Counted from the first letter of the stretch, positions 8,686 to 16,761 are shown. The stretch is 64,000 bases of DNA from Bisbaumannia pacifica (GCF_007989625.1 NZ_BJUK01000001.1:62001-126000); one strand, 5' to 3'. Translations and numbers: made by a program. The notes: generated by a model from the sequence alone, not told the origin.

Positions 8686-9702
8686 TCAACTGGATACGAA
8701 TTTCTCGAAGAACACCCGGTGCTCACCCACCTCACGCTCCTCGAGCCACTGCTTGGTGGCCTCGATCATCGGCGGCGGCCCGCATAGGTAGGCGTCGAAG
8801 GACTGGGCCAGGAAGTCAAGGTCGAAGAGATCGCAGACCACCCCCTTGTTGCCCTGCCAGGCCTCGGAGGGGTTCATCACCACGGTATCGAAGGCGAAAT
8901 CGGGCAGGCTGCGGGTAAAGGCCTCGAGGCGATCGAGCTCGCTGAGGTCCTGCTCCTGGGTCACCCCATAGGCGAGGCGAATCGGCTGGGTGCACTCGCC
9001 CTTGTCGGCCAGCTCCTCGAGCATGCCGAGGAAGGCTGAGAGCCCGGTGCCACCGGCCACCATTAGCAGCGGCCGCTGCACTTCGCGCAGGTAGAAGGCC
9101 CCGAGGGGCGCCTCCAGGGAAATGGCATCACCCGGCTTGGCGCGATCACGCAGGTAGTCGCTCATCACCCCACTGGGCAACAGACGAATCAAGAAGCGCA
9201 ACTTGCCGTCCTTCACCGTGGAGGTGGCGAAGGAGTAGGCCCGCCATTCGTCGGAGCCCGGTACCTCGATCCGCGCGTACTGGCCGGGCAGATAAGGCAG
9301 GGCCTGGGCCGGATCGTCGAGGGTGATCTCGAGGATGGCGGCACCGTCGGAGACCTCCTCCACGGCAGTGACGGTGCCGTCGTGCACCTCGGTGGCCACG
9401 CTGCAGACCGTGGAGTCGATATCGAAGTAGAAGGAGGCCTGACTGGAGTGCAGGCGAGTCTGGCAGGCCAGCACATGCCCTTCGGCGATCTCCTCCTCGG
9501 TCAGGGCCTCCTCGTCGATGTACTCGACCTCGACCTCGCCGGACTCGCGCAGGCAGCGGCAGGTCCCGCAGACCCCTTCCCGGCAATCCACCGGCAGGTT
9601 GACCCCGTGGCGCTGCGCGGCGTCCATCAGCAGCTCGTTGGCGTCGACCTTGACGAAGCGGGTGGTGCCGTCCCGAAAGACGATGGCGGCTGTGTTGTGC
9701 AT
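8686..9702 (-). CDS. antC: Anthranilate/benzoate 1,2-dioxygenase reductase component
   Basis: The 338-residue protein passes electrons from NADH to the Rieske oxygenase. A plant-type [2Fe-2S] domain comes first, with cysteines 40, 45, 48 and 80 (CREGVCGTC and LACQT). An FAD-binding domain (RAYSFATS) and an NAD-binding domain (VAGGTGLSAFLGML, CGPPPMIEA) follow. It ends in FFEKF, as in BenC and AntC. The ATG at 9702 is used; the next gene upstream, antB, ends only 19 bases away. The choice of anthranilate over benzoate as substrate rests on the neighbouring indole and kynA genes and on features of AntA. Confidence 0.9.
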   Translation of the reverse strand: MHNTAAIVFRDGTTRFVKVDANELLMDAAQRHGVNLPVDCREGVCGTCRCLRESGEVEVEYIDEEALTEEEIAEGHVLACQTRLHSSQASFYFDIDSTVCSVATEVHDGTVTAVEEVSDGAAILEITLDDPAQALPYLPGQYARIEVPGSDEWRAYSFATSTVKDGKLRFLIRLLPSGVMSDYLRDRAKPGDAISLEAPLGAFYLREVQRPLLMVAGGTGLSAFLGMLEELADKGECTQPIRLAYGVTQEQDLSELDRLEAFTRSLPDFAFDTVVMNPSEAWQGNKGVVCDLFDLDFLAQSFDAYLCGPPPMIEATKQWLEEREVGEHRVFFEKFVSS

Positions 9703-9721
9703 GACTCGCCCTCCAGCGCAA

Positions 9722-10207
9722 TCAGACGTGGTAGAAATCCAGGACGGAATCGATCTTGTCATTGAGCAGCACGGTGTGCTTACGGGTGATCTTCCAGTCG
9801 TCGCCGTCGCCGCGCAGGGTGTAGTCGGCGGTACCGAAGAAGTGACCACTCTCGCCGAAGCGATGGAAGTGAGTGACCCAATTGACCCGGACCTGCACCT
9901 GGCCATCCTCGCGGGGTGCCAGGCGCACGTTATTGATCAGGTGCAAGGTGCGCGGCATCGGCGTGGAGGCGGCGGACTTGCCGGTGCGCAGGCGGAAGAT
10001 ACGATCCTCGATGCCGGTGCGATCGGCGTAGTACATCAGCGACATCTCCCGTTTGGGGTCACTGGTGATCTCATGCTCGCCCTTCCACTGGGGGATATGA
10101 AACTCGCACTCGGGAGCGAACTGCTCGAGGTAGGCGTCCCACTCCTGGTCATCGCAATACTCGGCGACCCGATAGAGGAACTGCTCGATGGCTTGCTGCT
10201 GGCTCAT
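9722..10207 (-). CDS. antB: Anthranilate 1,2-dioxygenase small (beta) subunit
   Basis: The 161-residue protein belongs to the ring-hydroxylating dioxygenase beta-subunit family with an NTF2-like fold (FLYRVAEYCDDQEWDAYLE, then LMYYADRTGIEDRI and KITRKHTVLLND). The beta subunit has no cofactor and stabilises the alpha3beta3 oxygenase. It begins three bases after the antA stop codon, and antC follows 19 bases after its own stop, so the three subunits are clearly one transcription unit. The same family includes BenB; the neighbouring genes favour anthranilate. Confidence 0.9.
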   Translation of the reverse strand: MSQQQAIEQFLYRVAEYCDDQEWDAYLEQFAPECEFHIPQWKGEHEITSDPKREMSLMYYADRTGIEDRIFRLRTGKSAASTPMPRTLHLINNVRLAPREDGQVQVRVNWVTHFHRFGESGHFFGTADYTLRGDGDDWKITRKHTVLLNDKIDSVLDFYHV

Positions 10208-10210
10208 GAC

Positions 10211-11599
10211 TTACACCTCCTGGAGCTTGAGTGCTTTCTTCTCGAGGCCCTCGAGCAGCAGCCGCTGCCAGGTGCCGTGCTGGTTGACGTAGAGGCCCTC
10301 GTGGGTGAACTCGGTGCCGGTGATCACCGGCTTGATGCCGAGTACCTGGCTGTTATGGGTCTCGCCGTACTGCCAGTGCTCGCGCCCCCGGGAGATGTCG
10401 TTCCACTCGGTGGCCCTCGCCTCGAAGCCGCGCTGCTGCTCGCGGAACTCCACCAGGTCATCGGGAGTGCCCATGCCGGAGACGTTGAAGAAGTCCTCGA
10501 ACTGGCGGATGCGGTTCTCGCGGTCGGCGTCGGACTCGCCCTTCACGCCCAGGCAGAGGCTGATCACCTCGGTCTTGTTCCAAGCCACCGGGCGCACGAT
10601 GCGCAGCTGGGAGCTGATCTGGTCCATGAAGAACAGGCTGGGGTAGATGTTCAGGTTGCGCAGGCGGTGCATGGTCCACTCGGCGCGCTCCTGGGGGTGC
10701 TGCTTCAGCAGGCGCGGCATCACCGCGGCGTAGCCGGGGCGCACCTGGGGGTTGGGCATGTCGCTGAACAGCAGGCTGTGGCCATTGGTGAAGGAGAACC
10801 AGCCGTCATCGGTGTCCTTATCGCCGGCGCCCAGCTTGCTGTAGTCGAGGGTATCGCCGCCGCTGCCGTGTTTCTGGGCCTCCAGCTCGCGGCGATGCTG
10901 CACGGTGGAGACGTAGTTGTAGTGGACGGTGCTGACGTGATAGCCGTCTAGGCCGTTCTCGTTCTGCAGCTTCCAGTTGGCGTTGAAGGTGTAGCGGGAC
11001 TCGCCGGGCAGCACCTCCAGCTCACCGTCTTCCGCCTGCTCCACCATCATGTCGAAGAACAGCCGGGTGTCGCCGAGGAACTCCTCGAGGCCAACGCTGG
11101 ACTCGGTGTCCAGGCTGATGAAGACGAAGCCGCGATAGCTCTCGATGCGCGCCTGGCTCAGACCGCGAGAGGCCTTGTCGAAATCCTTCGGGTACTCACT
11201 GGGCGCCTTGACCTTGACCAGGCGACCATCGGACTTGTAGCACCAGGCGTGGAAGGGGCAGGTGAAGGTGGACTGATTGCCCTTGCCGACCCGGGTCAGG
11301 GTGGCCCCGCGGTGCTGGCAGGTATTGGCCAACGCGCGCAGCTCACCCTTGCCATCACGGGTGATGATCATCGGCTGGCGGCCGGCCTGCATGGTGATGA
11401 AGTCGTGGTTGTTAGGGATCTGGCTCTCGTGGCAGGCGAAGATCCACTGCTTCTCGAAGATCAGTTCCATCTCGAGGTCGAAGAGGGCCTGATCGGTGAA
11501 CATGTCACGGGAGACACGATAGACGCCGTCATCGGGGCGGAAATCGATGCACTGCTCGATAAACGCCTGCCAGTCGGGGAGGGAGCGATATGCTGTCAT
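10211..11599 (-). CDS. antA: Anthranilate 1,2-dioxygenase large (alpha) subunit
   Basis: The 462-residue catalytic subunit converts anthranilate to catechol, releasing CO2 and ammonia. The Rieske centre is Cys94-X-His96 ... Cys114-X2-His117. The mononuclear iron site is in NENGLDGYHVSTVH, with Asp218, His221 and His226. The N-terminal FIEQCIDFRPDDG stretch resembles AntA more than BenA, although benzoate dioxygenase cannot be ruled out from sequence alone. It is the first gene of antABC-catA-dctPQM. The upstream region carries direct repeats and a -10-like element shared with the indole operon promoter. Confidence 0.9.
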   Translation of the reverse strand: MTAYRSLPDWQAFIEQCIDFRPDDGVYRVSRDMFTDQALFDLEMELIFEKQWIFACHESQIPNNHDFITMQAGRQPMIITRDGKGELRALANTCQHRGATLTRVGKGNQSTFTCPFHAWCYKSDGRLVKVKAPSEYPKDFDKASRGLSQARIESYRGFVFISLDTESSVGLEEFLGDTRLFFDMMVEQAEDGELEVLPGESRYTFNANWKLQNENGLDGYHVSTVHYNYVSTVQHRRELEAQKHGSGGDTLDYSKLGAGDKDTDDGWFSFTNGHSLLFSDMPNPQVRPGYAAVMPRLLKQHPQERAEWTMHRLRNLNIYPSLFFMDQISSQLRIVRPVAWNKTEVISLCLGVKGESDADRENRIRQFEDFFNVSGMGTPDDLVEFREQQRGFEARATEWNDISRGREHWQYGETHNSQVLGIKPVITGTEFTHEGLYVNQHGTWQRLLLEGLEKKALKLQEV

Positions 11600-11635
11600 C
11601 GGTCGTTACCGTCTTGTTGCTGTTTTGGTATGGCT

Positions 11636-11691
11636 CACCTTAGGCGCCCTTCCCCGGGACTCACTATGCGGTTCTTGGAGGAACACTATGC
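11636..11691 (-). promoter_or_regulatory. ant promoter: direct repeats plus shared -10 block
   Basis: Two direct repeats of GCATAGTG (minus strand) lie at 11684-11691 and 11662-11669, 22 bp apart. Seventeen bases downstream of the second is CCTAAGGTG (11636-11644). The same arrangement, ATNGTG-N17-CCTAAGGTG, occurs before the indole operon. Tandem sites next to the core promoter are typical of AraC/XylS-type activators, two of which are encoded at 16.9-19.1 kb. Predicted transcription start is near 11630, about 30 bases before antA. Confidence 0.65.
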
Positions 11692-11768
11692 ACTTTTTCC
11701 CCACCCCCGAATCATCCATATAAGCCACTGATAGTTAACAGCTTTAAATATCTTATACGACCAAAGAG

Positions 11769-11801
11769 AAAGGCACCGTCGCCGGGGCGAACGGTGCCTT
11801 T
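11769..11801 (-). terminator. Terminator of the indole operon
   Basis: An 11-bp perfect stem (AAAGGCACCGT / ACGGTGCCTTT) with a GC-rich loop lies 24 bases after the sphA-like stop codon. On the minus strand it is followed by a T-rich stretch (TTTCTCTTT). It separates the iif-type operon from the ant operon. Confidence 0.75.
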
Positions 11802-11825
11802 TTCGCAGGGTATGCACTGACTGGG

Positions 11826-12713
11826 TCAGAACGGCAGGCTCGCCTTGAGCCACAGCGAATCGCCTCGAGGACGATTCTCGACGGCGAACTCCCGCTCGTA
11901 TTTGAGGGTCACGAAGGCGCCCTGACCGTTATCCCACTTCAGCGACGGGCCGATAGCAAAGGCCTGCCCGCGATTGCCGATAGCGTCGCCATTGAGGCGA
12001 TCATCGGTGACCTGCCGGTAGGCGTAGCCTCCCACCCCGACGACCCAATTGGGATGCAGCGCATAGCCCAGGGCGTAGTCGGCATGCAGTTCCTGGCCGG
12101 ACTGGTAGTGGGTGTCGGGATTCTCGAAGTTATAGTCATACATCACCTTGAGATCCCAGTTGAATCCCTCGGGATCGACCCGGGAGAGCGCATACACCCC
12201 CTGGACGGTCCAGTAGTTGCGACCGAGATTGGCCAGGCGACCGGCATCGAAGCTGCCGGTGGGCACGAAGAGATCGACCCCCACGGCGCTATGCAGGTGA
12301 GGGCTGTGGTGATAGGCCAGGGCCATGGTCAGGTCGATATCGCCCAGGCCCCGATCGCTGTCGTGCCGACCATTGACGGTGACATCCAGGTCGACCAGCG
12401 GAAAGAGGCCGGCGAAGGCCAGTTGCCCGCCCCACAGGGTCTGCTCGGTGACCCATAGCAGGCGCGGCGCCAGCACATTGGCCCTGAGCCGGAAGTCGAG
12501 GGGCAGGCGCTCCCCTTGGCCGTCGCGGAGTTCATCGGCGGCATAGTGGTTGGCGTAGAGCAGCGGATAGACCCCCGGCGGCGGCAGGGCCCCCATCAGG
12601 AAGTTTTCGGCGCCCATGGGGTAGCTGGACCCGCCGCCCTCGGTGGCCTGGGCCGAAGCCGCGGCCACCAGGGCCAGTGCGGCGATGCCGCCGCGCAGTG
12701 CGGTGTGTTTCAT
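11826..12713 (-). CDS. SphA/MetA-pathway-type outer-membrane transport protein
   Basis: The 295-residue protein has a signal peptide (ends near SAQAT) and an amphipathic beta-strand pattern ending in LKASLPF, with a terminal phenylalanine as in outer-membrane barrels. It matches the family annotated as putative MetA-pathway of phenol degradation or SphA, whose members accompany aromatic degradation operons and probably admit hydrophobic substrates. Characteristic stretches are MGAENFLMGALPPPG near the N-terminus and GRNYWTVQGVYAL mid-protein. The ATG at 12713 has GAGAG eight bases upstream; an ATG five codons earlier is possible. It is the last gene of the indole operon and could admit indole. 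Confidence 0.75.
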   Translation of the reverse strand: MKHTALRGGIAALALVAAASAQATEGGGSSYPMGAENFLMGALPPPGVYPLLYANHYAADELRDGQGERLPLDFRLRANVLAPRLLWVTEQTLWGGQLAFAGLFPLVDLDVTVNGRHDSDRGLGDIDLTMALAYHHSPHLHSAVGVDLFVPTGSFDAGRLANLGRNYWTVQGVYALSRVDPEGFNWDLKVMYDYNFENPDTHYQSGQELHADYALGYALHPNWVVGVGGYAYRQVTDDRLNGDAIGNRGQAFAIGPSLKWDNGQGAFVTLKYEREFAVENRPRGDSLWLKASLPF

Positions 12714-12733
12714 CGGGTGGACTCTCATGACTG

Positions 12734-12741
12734 TTGTTGTT
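12734..12741 (-). promoter_or_regulatory. AAC-repeat (catabolite-activity-like) motif before the sphA-like gene
   Basis: AACAACAA on the minus strand lies 20 bases upstream of the chosen start codon. It matches the AANAANAA pattern of Hfq/Crc target sites, where binding blocks translation during growth on preferred carbon sources. Confidence 0.45.
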
Positions 12742-12787
12742 ATAGCCCGAGGCCGGACGGCCCCGGGGCTGGCAGGGGCCGATGCAC

Positions 12788-13309
12788 TCAGGCGCAGAGG
12801 CGCTGAAAGCCCCCCTGGTAGAAGAGCAGCGGCTCGCCCGCCTCGCTGGCGAAGCGCAGCACCCGCCCGACGATCAACAGATGATCCCCGGCCAGGCGCG
12901 TGAACTCGACGCGGCACTCCAGCCGCGCCAGGCTATCCGCCAGCAGCGGCACGCCCTCGACACTGGTCTGCACCGCGATGCCGGCAAACTTGTCCTCGGC
13001 GGGGCGGGCGAACTGCATGGCCAGCGCCTCCTGTTGGGCACCGAGGATATTCACCGCGAAGTGACGCCCCTCGGCGAAGGCCTCCAGGCTCGGCGACTGC
13101 ACGCCCAGACTCCACAGGATCAGGGGCGGCTCCAGGGAGAGCGAAGAGAAGGAGTTGGCGGTGATACCGATGGGCTCACCGCCCTCCCCCGTCGTGGTCA
13201 CCACGGTCACCCCGGTGGCGAAATGCCCGAGGGTCTGGCGCAGGGCGCGGGGGTCCAGGGCCTCGGCGCCGGCCTCCACGGCCGGCTGGGATGCGGTCAG
13301 GGTAGTCAT
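12788..13309 (-). CDS. iifD: Flavin reductase partner of the indole/styrene-type monooxygenase
   Basis: The 173-residue protein is a short-chain flavin reductase of the HpaC/StyB type, with an FATGVTVVTT start, the GITANSFSSLSLEPPLILW signature and a GDHLLIVGRV segment. It supplies reduced FAD to the adjacent StyA-type oxygenase. Its ATG follows the monooxygenase stop by only two bases (TGA-at-ATG), so the two are translationally coupled. In Acinetobacter the corresponding reductase is IifD. The gene symbol rests on neighbourhood and gene order, not on a measured substrate. Confidence 0.85.
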   Translation of the reverse strand: MTTLTASQPAVEAGAEALDPRALRQTLGHFATGVTVVTTTGEGGEPIGITANSFSSLSLEPPLILWSLGVQSPSLEAFAEGRHFAVNILGAQQEALAMQFARPAEDKFAGIAVQTSVEGVPLLADSLARLECRVEFTRLAGDHLLIVGRVLRFASEAGEPLLFYQGGFQRLCA

Positions 13310-13311
13310 GA

Positions 13312-14553
13312 TCAGGCCTCCAGCTTGAGTTGCTCGTTGATCAGATGACGGCAGGCCTTGGCATCGAGCCACCAGGGCAGGTAGTCGGGGGGATTATCGA
13401 AGCCGTTGGCGAGCATCGCGGCGAGCTCCGGCGCATGCTGGGCGGCGTCCAGCAGCTCGAGGATATGCTCGGCAGGCGGCAGCAGCAGGCTGTTGGTCCA
13501 GCTCACCACGTCCTTGGCATAGCCCCAGTAGGTCTCGAAGGTGGCCTCCATCCAGGTCCGATCGAAGGGCGCGTCGCCCCGAGCCAGGATGGCGTCCAGG
13601 TAGACGCGGCTGCACTTGGCGCCGTTGTTGGAGCCCTGCCCAGTGATGGGGTCGTTGACCACCAAGGCATCGGCGATACCCAACACCTGGCGCCCCGACG
13701 GCAGGGTCGCCACCGGCTTGCGCACCGTGGGCGGGAAGCGTCCGGCGAGGATGCCGTTGTCGTCGGTGAGCTGCACGTCCTGGCAGCGCGCCGCTTCCCA
13801 AGGCGCATAGGTACGCAGCAGCTCCAGGCTCTTGGCCAGATGCTGTTCGGGAGTGGTGACCTCCTGCCAGCAGTCCATGGGCCCGCCGGGGATCCCCTCG
13901 AAGACCATGATCTCGCAGGGGCCGTTGAGGGTCAGGGAAGGGAAGACGAAGTATTCGCCGACGCCGGGGATCAGGTTAAAGGCCACCCGCGAGAAGTCCT
14001 CCCGGGGCGTCATGCCCTGCACATAGGTGAGGGCCAGGGCCCGCTGGGGCTTGTCGAAGCGCGACCGCTCGGCATCCCGCTCGAAGAGGCGCACGATATC
14101 GCCCTTGCCCGCGGCCACCAGCACCAGGTCGTGGCTGGCGGCCAGTTCCTCCAGCTCCTCGATGCCGGCGTCGCGAATCACCAGCTCGCCCCCCAGGCGT
14201 TCGAACTCCGCCATCCACACCGGCATCTTGAGGCGCTGATCCACCGACTGGGCGTAGCGCTCCAGGGGCGCGGCCCAGTCGATCAGCTTGGCGCCGGTCT
14301 GTTCCGAGTGGGGCACCGTCATGCCGATGCCCTCCACCGGCGGGCACTCGTCCTCCCAGAAGTTCAGCCCCAGGTCGCGCTCGGTCTGCAGCGCCTGATC
14401 GAACATGCACTGGCTCGACATCACCCGTCCCTGGCGGATCTGTTCACCGGTACGGTTGGAAAGCAGGGTCACCTGATAACCGCTCTTGAGCAGGCCGATG
14501 CCGGTCTGCAGGCCGGACTGACCGGCCCCTACGATAGCAATGCGTCGGGTCAT
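13312..14553 (-). CDS. iifC: StyA-type FAD monooxygenase, probably indole monooxygenase
   Basis: The 413-residue protein is a two-component group E flavoprotein monooxygenase. The N-terminal FAD fold has IAIVGAGQSGLQTG at residues 5-18. Other StyA-like features are DLVLVAAGK, FDKPQRALALTYV, GIADALVVNDPITGQGSNNG and the C-terminal helix region around WTNSLLLPPAEH. StyA relatives epoxidise styrene or indole. Because SDR, hydrolase-like and anthranilate dioxygenase genes surround it, the indole enzyme (IifC) is the best fit; a styrene enzyme would be expected beside isomerase and aldehyde dehydrogenase genes, which are missing. GGGGAGA precedes the ATG, with an AAC-repeat 17 bases upstream. Confidence 0.85.
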   Translation of the reverse strand: MTRRIAIVGAGQSGLQTGIGLLKSGYQVTLLSNRTGEQIRQGRVMSSQCMFDQALQTERDLGLNFWEDECPPVEGIGMTVPHSEQTGAKLIDWAAPLERYAQSVDQRLKMPVWMAEFERLGGELVIRDAGIEELEELAASHDLVLVAAGKGDIVRLFERDAERSRFDKPQRALALTYVQGMTPREDFSRVAFNLIPGVGEYFVFPSLTLNGPCEIMVFEGIPGGPMDCWQEVTTPEQHLAKSLELLRTYAPWEAARCQDVQLTDDNGILAGRFPPTVRKPVATLPSGRQVLGIADALVVNDPITGQGSNNGAKCSRVYLDAILARGDAPFDRTWMEATFETYWGYAKDVVSWTNSLLLPPAEHILELLDAAQHAPELAAMLANGFDNPPDYLPWWLDAKACRHLINEQLKLEA

Positions 14554-14570
14554 GGGAATCTCCCCATCGG

Positions 14571-14578
14571 TTGTTGTT
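14571..14578 (-). promoter_or_regulatory. AAC-repeat motif before the monooxygenase gene
   Basis: AACAACAA on the minus strand sits 17 bases upstream of the monooxygenase ATG, just ahead of its Shine-Dalgarno sequence. This is the position expected for Hfq/Crc translational repression. Confidence 0.45.
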
Positions 14579-14603
14579 GTGATGGCCAGTGGCCTCGGTG
14601 AAG

Positions 14604-15392
14604 TCAGCCGGCGAGCCGCGGGATCGCCGCTACGCGCTGCTCCGGGCCCAGCGCCGAGTAACCGCCATCCACGGCGTAGTCGGCACCGGTGACGAAGCTG
14701 GCCCGTTCGGAGCAGAGGAAGAGCACCACCTGGGCGACCTCCGCCGGGTCCCCGGCGCGGCCGAGCATATGGAAGTCCCCCGCCACCCGGTCGGTGCGCG
14801 CCCGGTCGCCGCCGCTGACCTCCTCGATCAGCCGCGACCAGGTCCAGCCCGGCGACACCGAGTTGACGCGGATGCCCTCCTCGGCCAGGTCGAGGGCCAT
14901 GCTGCGGGTCAGCTGACGCATCGCCGCCTTGCTGGCCGGGTAGAGCCAGCGCCCGGTCTGGGCCACCTCGGCCGAGATGCTGCTGAAGTTGACGATCACG
15001 CCGCCCCCACGACGGCGCAGGGCCGGGTGCACGGCCTTGGCGGCCATGACCGCGCTGACCAGGTTGATGTCCAGGGCCGTCAGCCAATCGGCCCGGGACG
15101 AGGCCAGGCCTTCGTCCAGGTAGCTGCAGGCCAGGTTGACCAGGATGTCGATCCCGCCGACCTCCGCCTCGACCCGCGCCACCGCCGCCAGGAGCTGATC
15201 GTCACGAGTGATGTCGGTGGCGATGAAACGCGCCGCCGGCCCCAGTCGGTCGGCCAGGGCCGCCCCGGCCGCCGCATCGATATCGAGGATGGCGACCTGG
15301 CTGCCCGCCGCCACGAAGGCCTCGGCCAGGGCCTGGCCGATCAGGGTGGCCCCGCCGGTGATGATGACGCTGCGCTTGTGCAGTGATTCCAT
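14604..15392 (-). CDS. iifB: Short-chain dehydrogenase, probably indole-dihydrodiol dehydrogenase
   Basis: The 262-residue protein is a classical SDR. The nucleotide-binding glycine motif is TGGATLIG (residues 12-19) and an acidic Asp37 follows the second strand, favouring NAD. The catalytic residues are Ser137/138 in NFSS and Tyr151-X3-Lys155 in YPASK. The usual NAG motif reads NLA. In the Acinetobacter iif pathway the SDR IifB oxidises indole-2,3-dihydrodiol to 3-hydroxyindolin-2-one, and this gene holds the same place in the operon. It starts 19 bases after the iifA-like stop and is followed by a 50-base gap before the monooxygenase. Substrate assignment is by context. Confidence 0.8.
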   Translation of the reverse strand: MESLHKRSVIITGGATLIGQALAEAFVAAGSQVAILDIDAAAGAALADRLGPAARFIATDITRDDQLLAAVARVEAEVGGIDILVNLACSYLDEGLASSRADWLTALDINLVSAVMAAKAVHPALRRRGGGVIVNFSSISAEVAQTGRWLYPASKAAMRQLTRSMALDLAEEGIRVNSVSPGWTWSRLIEEVSGGDRARTDRVAGDFHMLGRAGDPAEVAQVVLFLCSERASFVTGADYAVDGGYSALGPEQRVAAIPRLAG

Positions 15393-15411
15393 GAGACGCT
15401 CCTTCCTTCCC

Positions 15412-16644
15412 TCAGCGGTTGGCGCTATCGGCCCAGGTGGGCATCAAGGCATTGGACGGCAGGGTCTCGTCGAGCAGCTTGGCGGCGGTCTCGCGGCCGG
15501 CCACCGGCAGCCCGGCGGGGTCAAGCACCCCGACCTGCACCAGCAGCGAGGCCTGATCCCAGTAGATGTGTTCGTGGTAGAGCTTGTCGCCGCGGAACTT
15601 GACGATGGCGACCAGGGGGATCTCCACGTAGTTGCCGGTGGGGGCGATCCCCGGCAGCAGCCAGTCGATCTCCCGGTCGTGGGTAAAGCAGAACAGCAGC
15701 TCGTCGACGATCTGGGTGGCGCCGACGGTCCGCGACAGCGGAATCAGGGTGGTGTCGTCGGGGTTGCTGTCGACGAAGTGGTGCTTGTAGAAGCGATAGA
15801 GCTCCCGGTAGCCCACCCCGCCGGTCAGGGTCGGGATATGGTTCACATAGGGCTCGGCGACCATGGTGGCCATGGTGTCGTCCACGTTGCGGGTGGAAAA
15901 CTCGTACTCGCAGTGCTTGTCCCACAGCGCCGAGAGGTCGTAGTGGGGTCCCATCGCCTGGCGGAAGGCCGCCACCGAGCGCTGGTGAGCCATCAGCGCG
16001 GAGGGCTTGTGGTAGTGCTCGGAACGGGGCCGGGCGAAGGCATGATCGACCCCCGGATAGCGATAGAGCTCGACGTTGTCCCGCTGGTCCAGGGCGGCTT
16101 CGATATCCTGGCGGGCGGCGGCGGGGCAGTACTCGTCCTGCTCGGCGAAGTGCAGCACCAGGCGGCCGCGAATCGAGGCCGCCTCGTCCAGGTGATTCTC
16201 GATGCCCATGCCGTAGTAGCCCACGGCCACGTCCACGTCGCAGCGACAGGCGGTCAGGTAGGCCAGGCGAGCCCCCAGGCAGAAGCCCAGCGCCCCCACC
16301 TGGCCGCTGCACTCGGGGCGCGAACGCAGGGCCGCGATGGCGGCGGCGATATCCTCGATGCCGCGATCCTGATCGAAGCCCTGGTAGAAGCCGAAGGCGC
16401 GCTGCCAATCCTCCGCGGTATAGTCGAGCTCGACCCCGGCTTCCTGGCGCCAGAACAGGTCCGGGGCCAGCACCACATAGCCCTCTTCGGCGTAGTAATC
16501 GGCGATCTCGCGGATGGTGCCATTGACGCCGAAGATCTCCTGCAGCAACACGATCCCCGGACCGCTGCCGGAGGCCGGAATGGCCAGATAACCGCTGAAA
16601 CTGCCGCTGCCATCCGCGGCCTTGATGTCGATGGAAGTGCCCAT
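15412..16644 (-). CDS. iifA: Dienelactone-hydrolase/NTF2-like fusion, probable IifA
   Basis: This 410-residue protein joins two domains. Residues 1-230 form a dienelactone-hydrolase alpha/beta fold with the complete triad Cys122 (GFCLGA), Asp170 (FAEQDEYC) and His201 (GVDHAF), plus Glu36 (LLQEIFG). Residues about 235-400 look NTF2/SnoaL-like. It is first in the indole operon, divergent from an AraC regulator. In Acinetobacter the first iif gene encodes a cofactor-free enzyme that turns 3-hydroxyindolin-2-one into anthranilate; this gene is the positional equivalent. AGGAGGC precedes the ATG. A muconolactone-type dienelactone hydrolase role is the alternative, but no chlorocatechol genes are nearby. 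Confidence 0.7.
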   Translation of the reverse strand: MGTSIDIKAADGSGSFSGYLAIPASGSGPGIVLLQEIFGVNGTIREIADYYAEEGYVVLAPDLFWRQEAGVELDYTAEDWQRAFGFYQGFDQDRGIEDIAAAIAALRSRPECSGQVGALGFCLGARLAYLTACRCDVDVAVGYYGMGIENHLDEAASIRGRLVLHFAEQDEYCPAAARQDIEAALDQRDNVELYRYPGVDHAFARPRSEHYHKPSALMAHQRSVAAFRQAMGPHYDLSALWDKHCEYEFSTRNVDDTMATMVAEPYVNHIPTLTGGVGYRELYRFYKHHFVDSNPDDTTLIPLSRTVGATQIVDELLFCFTHDREIDWLLPGIAPTGNYVEIPLVAIVKFRGDKLYHEHIYWDQASLLVQVGVLDPAGLPVAGRETAAKLLDETLPSNALMPTWADSANR

Positions 16645-16661
16645 GCCGATGCCTCCTGGTG

Positions 16662-16669
16662 TTGTTGTT
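16662..16669 (-). promoter_or_regulatory. AAC-repeat motif before iifA-like gene
   Basis: AACAACAA on the minus strand lies 17 bases before the start codon, immediately upstream of the AGGAGGC ribosome site. It falls inside the predicted leader of the operon. Confidence 0.5.
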
Positions 16670-16697
16670 GGCGGGTCATTGCGGGAATCCACGCCAC

Positions 16698-16761
16698 CAC
16701 CTTAGGCAAGGGATCGGGCACGCCACGATCCGCTGAGTGCGACCACTATCCGCTGAGTGCA
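16698..16761 (-). promoter_or_regulatory. Indole (iif-type) operon promoter with XylS-like direct repeats
   Basis: Two 13-bp identical direct repeats lie 20 bp apart at 16728-16740 and 16748-16760. Read on the minus strand, the distal copy is TGCA-N6-GGATA, a full match to the XylS/BenR-type half-site TGCA-N6-GGNTA; the proximal copy is CGCA-N6-GGATC. Seventeen bases downstream of the proximal copy comes CCTAAGGTG (16698-16706), the same block and spacing as at the ant promoter. Predicted transcription start is about 16693, giving a leader near 49 bases that holds the AAC-repeat. Confidence 0.7.

Noticed and set aside
13312-14553. Styrene degradation operon interpretation
   Set aside because: StyA-like and flavin reductase genes are present, but styrene oxide isomerase (styC), phenylacetaldehyde dehydrogenase (styD) and the styS/styR pair are missing, while indole-linked genes surround it.
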